From contig CASFYQ010000001.1 of assembly GCA_949298955.1 (NCBI GenBank), positions 186,001 through 250,000 of the forward strand: 64,000 bases of DNA, written 5' to 3'. This document shows positions 18,588 to 26,900 of this stretch, piece by piece. Within the stretch, counting starts at the first letter, position 1. Every line of letters starts with the position of its first letter. Source of the stretch: an uncultured Bacteroidales bacterium. Lineage in GTDB: Bacteria; Bacteroidota; Bacteroidia; Bacteroidales; Barnesiellaceae. Below the pieces are notes generated by a model that saw nothing but the letters and a program-made list of their open reading frames with translations, was not told where the DNA came from and ran no database searches. Position numbers and translations under genes: made by a program.

Positions 18588-18597
18588 CGATTTATTT

Positions 18598-18786
18598 GTG
18601 ATTCATTTCTACCCTTCCAAGATTCTATTTTTTATGTACCGATGTAAATATTTCGCAGAATATGCCAGGGATTTCGTGTTAAAGAGGCCAGCTTTCTCCT
18701 ATATCTCATTCATAAATAACATGTTACAAAATAAAAAACACTATACGAGAAAGGCAGAAATAAATAAAAGAGAGATTCAATGGTGA
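18598..18786 (+). CDS. Doubtful small ORF downstream of dyad copy 4
   Basis: A 62-codon frame with a GTG start, no ribosome-binding site and no recognisable product. The predicted peptide is rich in K, Y, F and I, as expected of random AT-rich DNA, with one weak hydrophobic stretch. It is listed only because it begins about 11 bases after a possible plus-strand -7 box. More likely it is not a gene. Confidence 0.15.
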   Translation: MIHFYPSKILFFMYRCKYFAEYARDFVLKRPAFSYISFINNMLQNKKHYTRKAEINKREIQW

Positions 18787-18832
18787 AAATTGAACCTCTC
18801 CTGTAACTACTATACCGCTTCTATTGAAAAAT

Positions 18833-21652
18833 TTATCCCTTTAATTCCTCTTTTAAATAACGAGCCGTAAAGGTATCTTGTCGGCAAATCTCTTCGGGAG
18901 TTCCTGTTGCTAAAACATAGCCACCATTTCGTCCACCTTCGGGCCCCATGTCGATAATGTAATCGGCACATTTGATGATGTCGAGATTGTGCTCGATGAC
19001 AATTACGGTATTCCCCTTTTCGACCAACCGGTTCAGCACCGAAAGCAACACACGTATATCTTCGAAATGTAATCCTGTGGTAGGTTCGTCGAGAATATAC
19101 AGGGTTTTGCCAGTATCCCGCTTGGACAACTCGGCAGCCAATTTCACCCGTTGACTCTCTCCGCCCGACAAGGTCGTGGAAGGTTGCCCCAACTTGATAT
19201 AGCCAAGCCCCACCTCTTGCAGCACTTTGATTTTGGAGATAATGGAAGGTATATTCTCAAAAAATTCGACTGCCTGGTTGATGGTCATGTCGAGAACATC
19301 GGCTATCGATTTTCCTTTGAAGCGCACTTCGAGCGTCTCCCGATTATATCGTTTGCCGTGGCAAGCTTCGCATGGTACAAGCACATCGGGCAAAAAATTC
19401 ATCTCGATAGTCTTGTAGCCGTTACCGCCACACACCTCGCAACGGCCACCGGCTATATTGAACGAGAACCGACCCGGTTTATAGCCTCTGATTTTGGCTT
19501 CGGGGAGTTCGACAAATACATTTCGTATATCGGCGAAAACGCCGGTATAGGTAGCCGGATTAGAGCGCGGGGTACGACCCAGCGGCGACTGGTCTACGGT
19601 TACCACCTTGTCGATATATTCAAGGCCCTCGATGGTCGCATAAGGCAATGGGGATTGCAGCGAGCGGTAAAATTTCTGGCTGAGAATAGGTTGCAAGGTT
19701 CCGTTAATCAAACTCGATTTTCCGCTGCCCGAAACACCGGTTACACAGATGAATTTACCCAAAGGAAATTCAACGGTTACATTTTTGAGATTATTCCCGC
19801 TTGCACCCGAAAGCACGATTTTTTTCCCGTTTCCGGGACGTCGCCGGGACAAATATTCTATCTTTCGTGTACCGTTCAGATATTGAGCCGTGAGGGTATT
19901 GGTCTTGAGCATCTCTTCGGGAGTACCGGCAAAAACGATGTCCCCGCCGAGGCGGCCGGCCCGGGGACCCAGGTCGACCACATAATCGGCCGACAACATC
20001 ATATCCTTGTCGTGTTCTACCACGATGACCGAGTTGCCCATATCGCGCAACTCTTTCAACGAATTGATGAGCCGGATGTTATCGCGCTGATGCAGCCCGA
20101 TGCTGGGCTCGTCGAGAATATAAAGCACATTGACCAGTTGGGACCCTATTTGGGTAGCCAGCCGTATGCGTTGACTCTCTCCGCCCGACAAGGTGGCCGA
20201 AGCTCTGTTCAGGCATAGATAGTCCAACCCCACATCGACGAGGAAATGGAGCCGGTTGCGTATCTCTTTCAGAATTTCGACTGCGATTTGCCGTTGTTGG
20301 GGCGAGAGTTCATACTCGACTTGATTGACCCACTCATACAGTTCCGAAATATCCATGTCGGCCAGTTCGGCTATATTCTTGCCTGCAATTCGGTAATGCA
20401 GTGCTTCGAGATTCAGCCTATGGCCTTCGCAATTGGGACAAACGGTAGTCGTGACAAACTGCCCCGCCCACTTTTGGGCCTGCGACGAGGCATCGCTCTG
20501 TTGCTGCACCTCGATGTATTTAATCAAGCCGTCGAACGAGAGGAAATAGTTAGATGTTCCCAACGATTCGTTTTTGATTTGCAGCCTCTCGTCCGTCCCG
20601 TTCAGAATATCGTCAAGCGCTTCTTCCGAGAGATTTTTGATGGGTGTTTTCAAACTATCGCCATATTTCTCACAGATTGCCGCAATTTGCCAAAATATCA
20701 GAGAGTTTTTGTATTTTCCCAGCGGTACGATTCCTCCTTCATAAATCGATTTCTCATCGTTGGGAATAATTTTTTCACGGTCTATGATATTGACATATCC
20801 CAATCCTTTGCAATGGGGACAGGCCCCTTGCGGAGAGTTGAACGAAAAATTGTGCGGAGCCGGTTCGCTGTACGACAACCCCGTTTGGGGATCCATTAAT
20901 GTGCGACTGTAATGGCGCAACTCCTGTGAGTCGGCGTCGAGAATCATCAACTGTCCGTCTCCTTGTTTCATGGCCGTCTTCACGCTCTCCTGCAATCGGC
21001 GTTCATCGTCCTTGTCGACCACCAGTTTGTCGACCACCAGCTCGATACTGTGATTTTTATAGCGGTCGAGTTTCATACCGTGGGTTATCTCGCGTAACTC
21101 ACCATCGATGCGAACGGTAAGATACCCTTTCCGGCGCACTTGTTCGAACAATTCTTTGTAGTGTCCTTTCCGGTTGCGTACGAGCGGCGCCAGAATATAG
21201 GTGCGCCGACCCTGGTATTTTTCCAGAATAAGAGCGATTATCTTTTCCTCGGTATACCGCACCATTTTCTCGCCAGACAGATAGGAATAAGCCTCGCCAG
21301 CCCGGGCGAACAGCAGTCTCAGGAAATCAAAGATTTCGGTTGTAGTACCCACCGTCGAACGAGGATTCTTGTTGGTTGTTTTCTGCTCAATCGAGATAAC
21401 GGGGCTCAACCCGGTAATCTTGTCCACATCGGGTCGTTCCATGCCGCCGAGCATATTGCGGGCATAGGCCGAAAATGTCTCGATATAGCGCCGTTGCCCT
21501 TCGGCAAAAATGGTGTCGAACGCCAGCGACGACTTGCCGCTACCACTCAATCCGGTAATGACAGTCAGGCTGTTGCGCGGGATATTGACATCTATATTTT
21601 TGAGGTTATGCACGCGGGCACCATACACCTCTATCAGATCTTCTGCTTTCAT
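18833..21652 (-). CDS. uvrA: Excinuclease ABC subunit A
   Basis: A 939-residue damage-sensing ATPase of nucleotide excision repair. It has two ABC modules: Walker A GLSGSGKS at 34-41 and GVSGSGKS at about 638-645, each with an LSGGESQR signature and a Walker B ILDEPS/ILDEPTTGLH. Zinc-binding cysteine pairs appear in ACPHCKGLGY, in VCPNCEGHR and in CEVCGGNGY with CEACHGKRY. It works as a dimer with UvrB. The ATG overlaps the stop of the lytic transglycosylase gene (ATGA), so it is the last gene of a three-gene operon. The combination of repair and cell-wall genes has no obvious functional logic. Confidence 0.97.
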   Translation of the reverse strand: MKAEDLIEVYGARVHNLKNIDVNIPRNSLTVITGLSGSGKSSLAFDTIFAEGQRRYIETFSAYARNMLGGMERPDVDKITGLSPVISIEQKTTNKNPRSTVGTTTEIFDFLRLLFARAGEAYSYLSGEKMVRYTEEKIIALILEKYQGRRTYILAPLVRNRKGHYKELFEQVRRKGYLTVRIDGELREITHGMKLDRYKNHSIELVVDKLVVDKDDERRLQESVKTAMKQGDGQLMILDADSQELRHYSRTLMDPQTGLSYSEPAPHNFSFNSPQGACPHCKGLGYVNIIDREKIIPNDEKSIYEGGIVPLGKYKNSLIFWQIAAICEKYGDSLKTPIKNLSEEALDDILNGTDERLQIKNESLGTSNYFLSFDGLIKYIEVQQQSDASSQAQKWAGQFVTTTVCPNCEGHRLNLEALHYRIAGKNIAELADMDISELYEWVNQVEYELSPQQRQIAVEILKEIRNRLHFLVDVGLDYLCLNRASATLSGGESQRIRLATQIGSQLVNVLYILDEPSIGLHQRDNIRLINSLKELRDMGNSVIVVEHDKDMMLSADYVVDLGPRAGRLGGDIVFAGTPEEMLKTNTLTAQYLNGTRKIEYLSRRRPGNGKKIVLSGASGNNLKNVTVEFPLGKFICVTGVSGSGKSSLINGTLQPILSQKFYRSLQSPLPYATIEGLEYIDKVVTVDQSPLGRTPRSNPATYTGVFADIRNVFVELPEAKIRGYKPGRFSFNIAGGRCEVCGGNGYKTIEMNFLPDVLVPCEACHGKRYNRETLEVRFKGKSIADVLDMTINQAVEFFENIPSIISKIKVLQEVGLGYIKLGQPSTTLSGGESQRVKLAAELSKRDTGKTLYILDEPTTGLHFEDIRVLLSVLNRLVEKGNTVIVIEHNLDIIKCADYIIDMGPEGGRNGGYVLATGTPEEICRQDTFTARYLKEELKG

Positions 21653-22593
21653 TTTTTATCGATTACCCACTCTTTCCGATAAGCCGTAAATTTACGTTTC
21701 GTATAATACAAATCGTCTTTCTTCGGAATCTTTATGTAATAGACTTTTCTCGATTTATCAGGCATGGTGCGAGTACGCAACCAGGGATTGGCCTCTTTGA
21801 GCTGTGCATAGGATATCCCTTGCGATTGGGCAAAGAGCGCCAGGTTGTTGATGGTGGTATCAACCCTTATTTCGGTATAACGAATGGGCTGATACAACTG
21901 GCGAGTTTTCAATTTGTAACCATATTTCGCTGGGGAGGAAAAAATCTCTTTCATGGCTAAGATACGGAACACATAGCGCGAGGTCTCCTCATTCAACCAC
22001 AAGTCGAACGAGTGGTCGACCAACTGCTTTTCAAGTTCGGACGATATGCGTCCCATACCGGCATTATACGACGCTGCCACGGTAGTCCAACTTCCATATT
22101 TGGCGTAAGCATCTTTGAGGTAGCGGCAAGCGGCCCGGGTCGATTTCTCCACATGGCAACGCTCGTCAATGTCGTTGTTTACTTCCAATCCATATTCCCG
22201 TCCCGTACGGGGCATAATTTGCCAAATGCCCAAGGCTTTTGCCGGGGAGAGAGCTCGCGGGTTGAGTGTACTCTCGATAACGGCCAGATAAAGGAAATCG
22301 CTTGGTATCCCCTCTTTTTCCAAAATTGGCGCCATGATGGGGAAATAGCGATTGGCCCGCTTGATGGCCAGCGAGGTCGAGGAGTGCATATAACACAAGG
22401 TCGTCAATTCGCGGTCAAACCGCTCGTACATATCCAGGCGGTCGAGGTCGACCGTCTCGCCGGCAAATTGCATTTTCAAGGGAAACTCGGGTATGACTAC
22501 ATTCGAGAACTCCTTTTGCGCCATCTCCTCGCCCTGCACAAAGAGGGGCAGCAGAACCGACAGCACCACAATAAGATATTTGTCCAATTTCAT
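21649..22593 (-). CDS. Membrane-associated lytic murein transglycosylase (SLT family, MltD-like)
   Basis: A 314-residue exported enzyme that cleaves peptidoglycan glycan strands. A signal peptide (about 1-21) precedes an SLT domain (about 80-215): the catalytic glutamate is E107 in YLAVIESTLNP, followed by KALGIWQIMPRTGREYGL and AASYNAGMGR. The C-terminal part (about 245-295; NLALFAQSQGISYAQLKEANPW and VYYIKIP) looks like a divergent LysM domain, as in MltD. There is no lipobox. It starts 17 bases after the T9SS-type gene and overlaps uvrA by 4 bases, so all three should be co-transcribed. Confidence 0.88.
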   Translation of the reverse strand: MKLDKYLIVVLSVLLPLFVQGEEMAQKEFSNVVIPEFPLKMQFAGETVDLDRLDMYERFDRELTTLCYMHSSTSLAIKRANRYFPIMAPILEKEGIPSDFLYLAVIESTLNPRALSPAKALGIWQIMPRTGREYGLEVNNDIDERCHVEKSTRAACRYLKDAYAKYGSWTTVAASYNAGMGRISSELEKQLVDHSFDLWLNEETSRYVFRILAMKEIFSSPAKYGYKLKTRQLYQPIRYTEIRVDTTINNLALFAQSQGISYAQLKEANPWLRTRTMPDKSRKVYYIKIPKKDDLYYTKRKFTAYRKEWVIDKK

Positions 22594-22610
22594 GATTAGT
22601 CAGCGTTTTT

Positions 22611-23927
22611 TTAATTTTTGGAACGCATGATGTTGATATGTCCCTTCAACTTTATTTTCTGGTTATTGGCACCCTTGGCCTCTATCACATAGTAGTAGAC
22701 TCCCGGGTCGACATATTTGCCCCGATATTTTCCGTCCCAGCCTTTGTCGGGACTGTCGAGGTAACACATCTGTACCCCCCACTTGTTAAAAATCCAGCAT
22801 TTGAAGTTCACAATCGACTTGTAGGCCACTTTCCACTCGTCGTTTATACCGGGACTTGTTCCCGGCGAAAATGCGTTGGGTGCTTCCAGACGGGGTTCAC
22901 CGATATTGACGGTAAACGTTGTACTGTATGCCTGGCACTCGGCCGTACCGTTACTGCCAATCAGACGCACATAGGTGATACCCTCGTCGCGAAACGTATA
23001 GCGTAAAGTCTGGTCGTTATAGCGAGCTGTCGTGGTCGAAAAATCCTCCTTGTCCGAGAACACCCATTCGATGTGGGTGACCGCATCGGTCGTGTAGGCC
23101 TGAAACTCGATTTCGGCCGGAGCCGACCCTCCCAGATAATCGGTCGGGTGTCTATCATCTTCGTTGAGCACGTCATCGCGGTAGGTTTGTTCAGCGATGG
23201 CTGTCACCCCTACGGCTGTGGTCATGTATTCGCCGGTCGATACAGATTGTTCCATACCCCAATAATTGAGTATTTGGTCTCCCGACAAAATAAAATCGGT
23301 ATTACAGAGCGGAGCCGGCACTTGTATGGTCGATGAAAAATTATCGATGGTTTCGGTCTGGGCCGTCTGAATATATGCCAGAGCTTCCTCCTCCCACACC
23401 AGACTCATATAGCTAATGGTAATCTCCCTCTCCAAATTCTTGGGGGCTCCATTTATCGAGTAATAATTGAGCCGGGGGCCGCTCCCATCGAGCAATAAAG
23501 TTGTCAGTTCGCATTGACCCGACTCGTTTGAAACAGATGCCCCGTTCAAGACAAGGGGTGCTTGCGAGTAATCAATCACCCACAGATAATAGCTGCGTCC
23601 GTTCTGTTCGATTATATATCCGCAATCGGCTTCGGTAAGGTTGAGTGTAGAAAGGTATCCGTTCTGTACCGCTCCGGCAATCGGTGTGTACGAAGCTGCA
23701 CCCGAGGGACCAAACTTACGCCACGAAACGGGCGAATCGTCTTCTCCCGAAAATTCGATGGTTGCCTGGTCGAGCGAATAGATGACAAACACGCCCCCGT
23801 TCAGGCCCGTGCCGGCCTCGGGTGTATAGCTATATGCCGGCTTCCCTCCACCCGATACGGTTATCTGTTGAGCATACAGTCCGCCGAGGGTAAAGAGGCT
23901 GGCCCAAAATATGAGGAATCTATACAT
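22611..23927 (-). CDS. Secreted protein with gliding-motility/T9SS type B C-terminal domain
   Basis: A 438-residue exported protein. A signal peptide (about 1-19, ending LYAQ) is followed by Ig/PKD-like beta domains; the segment around 275-345 (EWVFSDKEDF, GITYVRLIGSNGTAECQAYS) is PKD-like. The last 85 residues match the gliding motility-associated C-terminal domain (type B sorting domain): PNAFSPGTSPGINDEW, FNKWGVQMCYLDSP, GWDGKYRGKYVDPGVYYYVIE. That domain targets proteins to the type IX secretion system. No T9SS machinery gene lies in the window. What the protein does at the surface is unknown. It is the first gene of the operon with the transglycosylase and uvrA. Confidence 0.8.
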   Translation of the reverse strand: MYRFLIFWASLFTLGGLYAQQITVSGGGKPAYSYTPEAGTGLNGGVFVIYSLDQATIEFSGEDDSPVSWRKFGPSGAASYTPIAGAVQNGYLSTLNLTEADCGYIIEQNGRSYYLWVIDYSQAPLVLNGASVSNESGQCELTTLLLDGSGPRLNYYSINGAPKNLEREITISYMSLVWEEEALAYIQTAQTETIDNFSSTIQVPAPLCNTDFILSGDQILNYWGMEQSVSTGEYMTTAVGVTAIAEQTYRDDVLNEDDRHPTDYLGGSAPAEIEFQAYTTDAVTHIEWVFSDKEDFSTTTARYNDQTLRYTFRDEGITYVRLIGSNGTAECQAYSTTFTVNIGEPRLEAPNAFSPGTSPGINDEWKVAYKSIVNFKCWIFNKWGVQMCYLDSPDKGWDGKYRGKYVDPGVYYYVIEAKGANNQKIKLKGHINIMRSKN

Positions 23928-23952
23928 GTCAATTCGAATAATAAATGAATGG

Positions 23953-23960
23953 CAAAGTTA
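23953..23960 (-). promoter_or_regulatory. -7 box for the T9SS substrate-transglycosylase-uvrA operon
   Basis: The minus strand reads TAACTTTG, about 26 bases before the start codon. No clear -33 box. It is divergent from the LysM protein promoter. Confidence 0.5.
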
Positions 23961-24064
23961 CAATTTTTCAACCAATCGCATTTCTATCTGTAATTTAAAA
24001 TTTCCCAATAAACAGCTTTATCCAAGAATAATTGTCACAAAGGTGTCTGGGTATGTGTTTTGCC

Positions 24065-24095
24065 TTGCAACTGATAATATTTTTATATACCTTTG
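24065..24095 (+). promoter_or_regulatory. Promoter of the LysM-binding-protein gene
   Basis: TTG at 24065-24067, 20 bases, then TACCTTTG at 24088-24095. It lies downstream of the open frame's first possible start codon (23911), which supports the ATG at 24142 as the true start. Confidence 0.55.
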
Positions 24096-24141
24096 CTTTT
24101 TGTATATTACCACCGAACACAAAACGCAAACCATTAACAAT

Positions 24142-26211
24142 ATGAGATATACACGAATAACAATAGTTCTGCTATTCTGTTTTACGATTCTGTTTACCCT
24201 CCCGGCCCAGACCGAAAATTTACAAACCAAGGTTATCGATGGGAAAGAGTTTTACATCTACAAGGTAAAACCGTCGGAAGGCTTTTATGTGCTCAGTAAA
24301 AAATTCGGCATTTCACAAGAAGAGATAATCCGCTATAATCCAGCAGCGAAGAATGGATTGAAACGTGGTCAACTACTCATGATTCCCACCAACAAGACGA
24401 CAGAGGGGCAACAAGCCGGGTCTGAAATCGAGAGTACGTTCGAGCATACGATTGTGCGGGGAGAGTCACTCTACTCCATTTCCAGAATGTACAAGGTAAC
24501 CATTCAGAGTATCATCGATCTCAATCCCGGGTCGGAACGAGGTATCAAGGCCGGTGCTATTTTGAAAATCCCGCAACGCTATAAAAAAGCAGAGCCGAAA
24601 GCCTCGGTAAGCGCAACCGAGACCCCGGTTGCACAACCCAAACAGACTGTGGCACAGGAAACGATACAGCCTGCCCCTGAGAAACAGTCTGTCACGACCG
24701 ACACCGGATCCGGCGAGTATGTCTACCACACGATTGGCGAGGGCGAGACTCTTTTCTCCATCTCGAAAAAATATGACATCGATATAGAAACGATACTCAA
24801 ACTCAACCCCGGCATCTCGCCCAATCATCTGAAAAAGGGTTCTGTCATACGGTTGATTCCCGACACCAAAGAGATGAATGTTGCCATCGAGTCTACCCAA
24901 CTTTATACCCAATACAAGGTGCGCAAAAAGGAGACGCTGTATAGTATCTCCAAAAAATTCGGGACTACTGTCGAGGAAATCAAAAAATGCAACCCCAATA
25001 TCAAAAGAATCAAAGAGGACGATATTATCAATATCCCGGCCGGCATAGAGTACAACACAGTGACGGCCGAGAATCCCATCACCAGCGCCGAGATAAACAA
25101 TATCTACAACAAACTGTACAAAAGCGACAAAAAAGGGGTAATCAATGTGGCTGTCATATTGCCGTTCATGTTGAAGCAGACCCACCCCGATACCAAAGCC
25201 AGCCTGTATACCGAGTATTACCAAGGATTTCTCATGGCCGTCGACAGCTTGAAACGCCAAGGTGCCTCAATCAATGTGTATGCTTATGATTCGGAAGAAT
25301 CAGATGCTACCGTACAGAATATCCTGGCCAATCCTCAAATGAAAGAAATGGACCTGATTATTGCTCCCGAAAGCGACAACCACATCAAGTTGATTGCCGA
25401 TTTCGGCTTGGCCAACGATATAAACGTAGTCAACACCTTCTCACTCAAAAACGAAGAGGTTTCGCACAATGCCAAGGTTTTCCAAACCAATATCCCCCAC
25501 TCTTACCTCTATGCCGAAGCGGCAGACCGCTTCATTCGTTATCTGGGTAATCGCAAAGTAGTCTTTCTCACCCACTCTGGCGAAGAGAATGACAAGCGTG
25601 ATTTTATTGCCGGGCTGAAAGAGGAACTCTCGAGAGCTCATATCTCATACAGCGAGGTGCGGTTTGGAAACGAGTTGAATCTGTTGAATCAAGATTCAAT
25701 CTTTACCGGACAAAGCGGTATTGTATTTGTCCCGACATCTGCCAAGAAGAAAATTCTTTCTCTCATTGTGGCTCCCTTGGAGGCTCTCAAAGAAAAACGT
25801 CCCGACATAGATATTGCACTCTTCGGTTATCCCGAATGGCTTACACAAGTACCTGATTATCTGAATGAGTTTTACAAATTAAATACTTATCTTTACTCGC
25901 GTTTCTATGCCAACCCATTCGACGAGAGTACCAAGTCTTTCCATAAACGGTTCCTCTATTGGTACAACAAAGACTTAATCAATGCAAGCCCTCAATATGC
26001 TTTGCTCGGATTTGACACCGGGGTCTATTTCCTCTCGGCCATACGGGCTCATGGGAAAAACTTTGCGGCACAACAGTTGGTAAACTCGAACGATCGCATT
26101 CAGACCGATTTCTCGTTTCAACGAATCAACAACTGGAGCGGATTCATTAACAAATCGTTCTATTTTGTCAATTTTGCTCCCGACTTTACCATTAAGAAAA
26201 TTAGAGAATAA
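24142..26211 (+). CDS. Four-LysM exported protein with periplasmic-binding-protein domain
   Basis: A 689-residue protein from the ATG at 24142. The frame is open upstream to 23911, but a signal peptide (MRYTRITIVLLFCFTILF, cleaved after PAQ) begins here and a promoter lies between. Four LysM repeats sit at about 39-82, 102-144, 196-240 and 257-299, each with the G/E-x-L/F-YSISKKF...NP...IP pattern; a low-complexity linker fills 150-190. From about 333 to 680 comes a type I periplasmic-binding fold (VAVILPFMLKQ, YYQGFLMAVDSL, LIIAPESD). LysM should hold it on peptidoglycan; the ligand is unknown. A PorT-type barrel gene follows after 8 bases. Confidence 0.85.
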   Translation: MRYTRITIVLLFCFTILFTLPAQTENLQTKVIDGKEFYIYKVKPSEGFYVLSKKFGISQEEIIRYNPAAKNGLKRGQLLMIPTNKTTEGQQAGSEIESTFEHTIVRGESLYSISRMYKVTIQSIIDLNPGSERGIKAGAILKIPQRYKKAEPKASVSATETPVAQPKQTVAQETIQPAPEKQSVTTDTGSGEYVYHTIGEGETLFSISKKYDIDIETILKLNPGISPNHLKKGSVIRLIPDTKEMNVAIESTQLYTQYKVRKKETLYSISKKFGTTVEEIKKCNPNIKRIKEDDIINIPAGIEYNTVTAENPITSAEINNIYNKLYKSDKKGVINVAVILPFMLKQTHPDTKASLYTEYYQGFLMAVDSLKRQGASINVYAYDSEESDATVQNILANPQMKEMDLIIAPESDNHIKLIADFGLANDINVVNTFSLKNEEVSHNAKVFQTNIPHSYLYAEAADRFIRYLGNRKVVFLTHSGEENDKRDFIAGLKEELSRAHISYSEVRFGNELNLLNQDSIFTGQSGIVFVPTSAKKKILSLIVAPLEALKEKRPDIDIALFGYPEWLTQVPDYLNEFYKLNTYLYSRFYANPFDESTKSFHKRFLYWYNKDLINASPQYALLGFDTGVYFLSAIRAHGKNFAAQQLVNSNDRIQTDFSFQRINNWSGFINKSFYFVNFAPDFTIKKIRE

Positions 26212-26219
26212 TCAGCAAA

Positions 26220-26900
26220 ATGAGACCGTTTCGATATATACTGCTGCTTATCGCGGCCATGACGACCATACAAACGAGTTTAGCCCAGCGCAGCGATTAT
26301 AAGCCCGAGTTTACCGTAGGAGTCAAAGGGGGAACTACCTTGTCGAGTGTTTCGTTCACCCCCACGGTCACACAGTCGTTATTGCTGGGTTATACGGGTG
26401 GCATATCGGTTCGCTACATCGAAGAGAAATTTTTTGGGTTGATTGCCGAGGTCAATTTTACTCAATGCGGTTGGAAAGAGACTTTCGATACCGATCCTTA
26501 CACCTACTCGCACACGCTCAACTACGTGACGGTGCCATTCCTCACTCATTTCTTTTTTGGGAATCGAATAGTCCGTGGTTTTATCAATGCAGGGCCTCAG
26601 ATAGGTTTTTTTATCGGTGATAGTTATAAGAGCAATTTCGACATCAACAATCTGCCCGAGTTTAGCCAAAAAAGCAAAGTAAAAGAGATATACACCATGG
26701 ATATAGCCCACAAAATCGATTATGGGATTATGGCCGGGGCCGGTATCGAATTTCGCATAGCCCGGTCACACGGCATTGTTTTGGAAGGGCGCTATTATTA
26801 CGGTTTGGGCGACATCTTCAACAACCGGAAGAAAGATGTTTTCTCGGCTTCACACAACCAAATTATCACTGTCTCGCTGGGCTATCTGTATCATTTCTGA
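26220..26900 (+). CDS. PorT-family outer-membrane beta-barrel protein
   Basis: A 226-residue protein with a signal peptide (about 1-22, ending SLAQ) and the beta-barrel pattern of the PorT/OMP_b-brl_2 family: FTVGVKGGTTLSSVSF at the start, a middle GYTGGISVRY, and a final strand TVSLGYLYHF ending in phenylalanine, as outer-membrane proteins do. Relatives include T9SS component PorT, but the family is broad and the function here is not known. It is 8 bases behind the LysM-binding-protein gene, so the two probably act together at the envelope. Its end overlaps the convergent holA gene by 10 bases. Confidence 0.8.
   Translation: MRPFRYILLLIAAMTTIQTSLAQRSDYKPEFTVGVKGGTTLSSVSFTPTVTQSLLLGYTGGISVRYIEEKFFGLIAEVNFTQCGWKETFDTDPYTYSHTLNYVTVPFLTHFFFGNRIVRGFINAGPQIGFFIGDSYKSNFDINNLPEFSQKSKVKEIYTMDIAHKIDYGIMAGAGIEFRIARSHGIVLEGRYYYGLGDIFNNRKKDVFSASHNQIITVSLGYLYHF

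Noticed and set aside
19148..20195. A direct repeat of about 26 bases at 19150 and 20168
   Set aside because: Both copies encode the LSGGESQR signature in the two ABC modules of uvrA. This is domain duplication, not a mobile repeat.
19151..20218. A 355-codon frame antisense to uvrA
   Set aside because: It is a shadow of uvrA, with no ribosome-binding site or recognisable domain.
23911..24141. 77-residue N-terminal extension of the LysM protein
   Set aside because: It would run through the gene's own promoter and precede a perfect signal peptide, so the ATG at 24142 is preferred.
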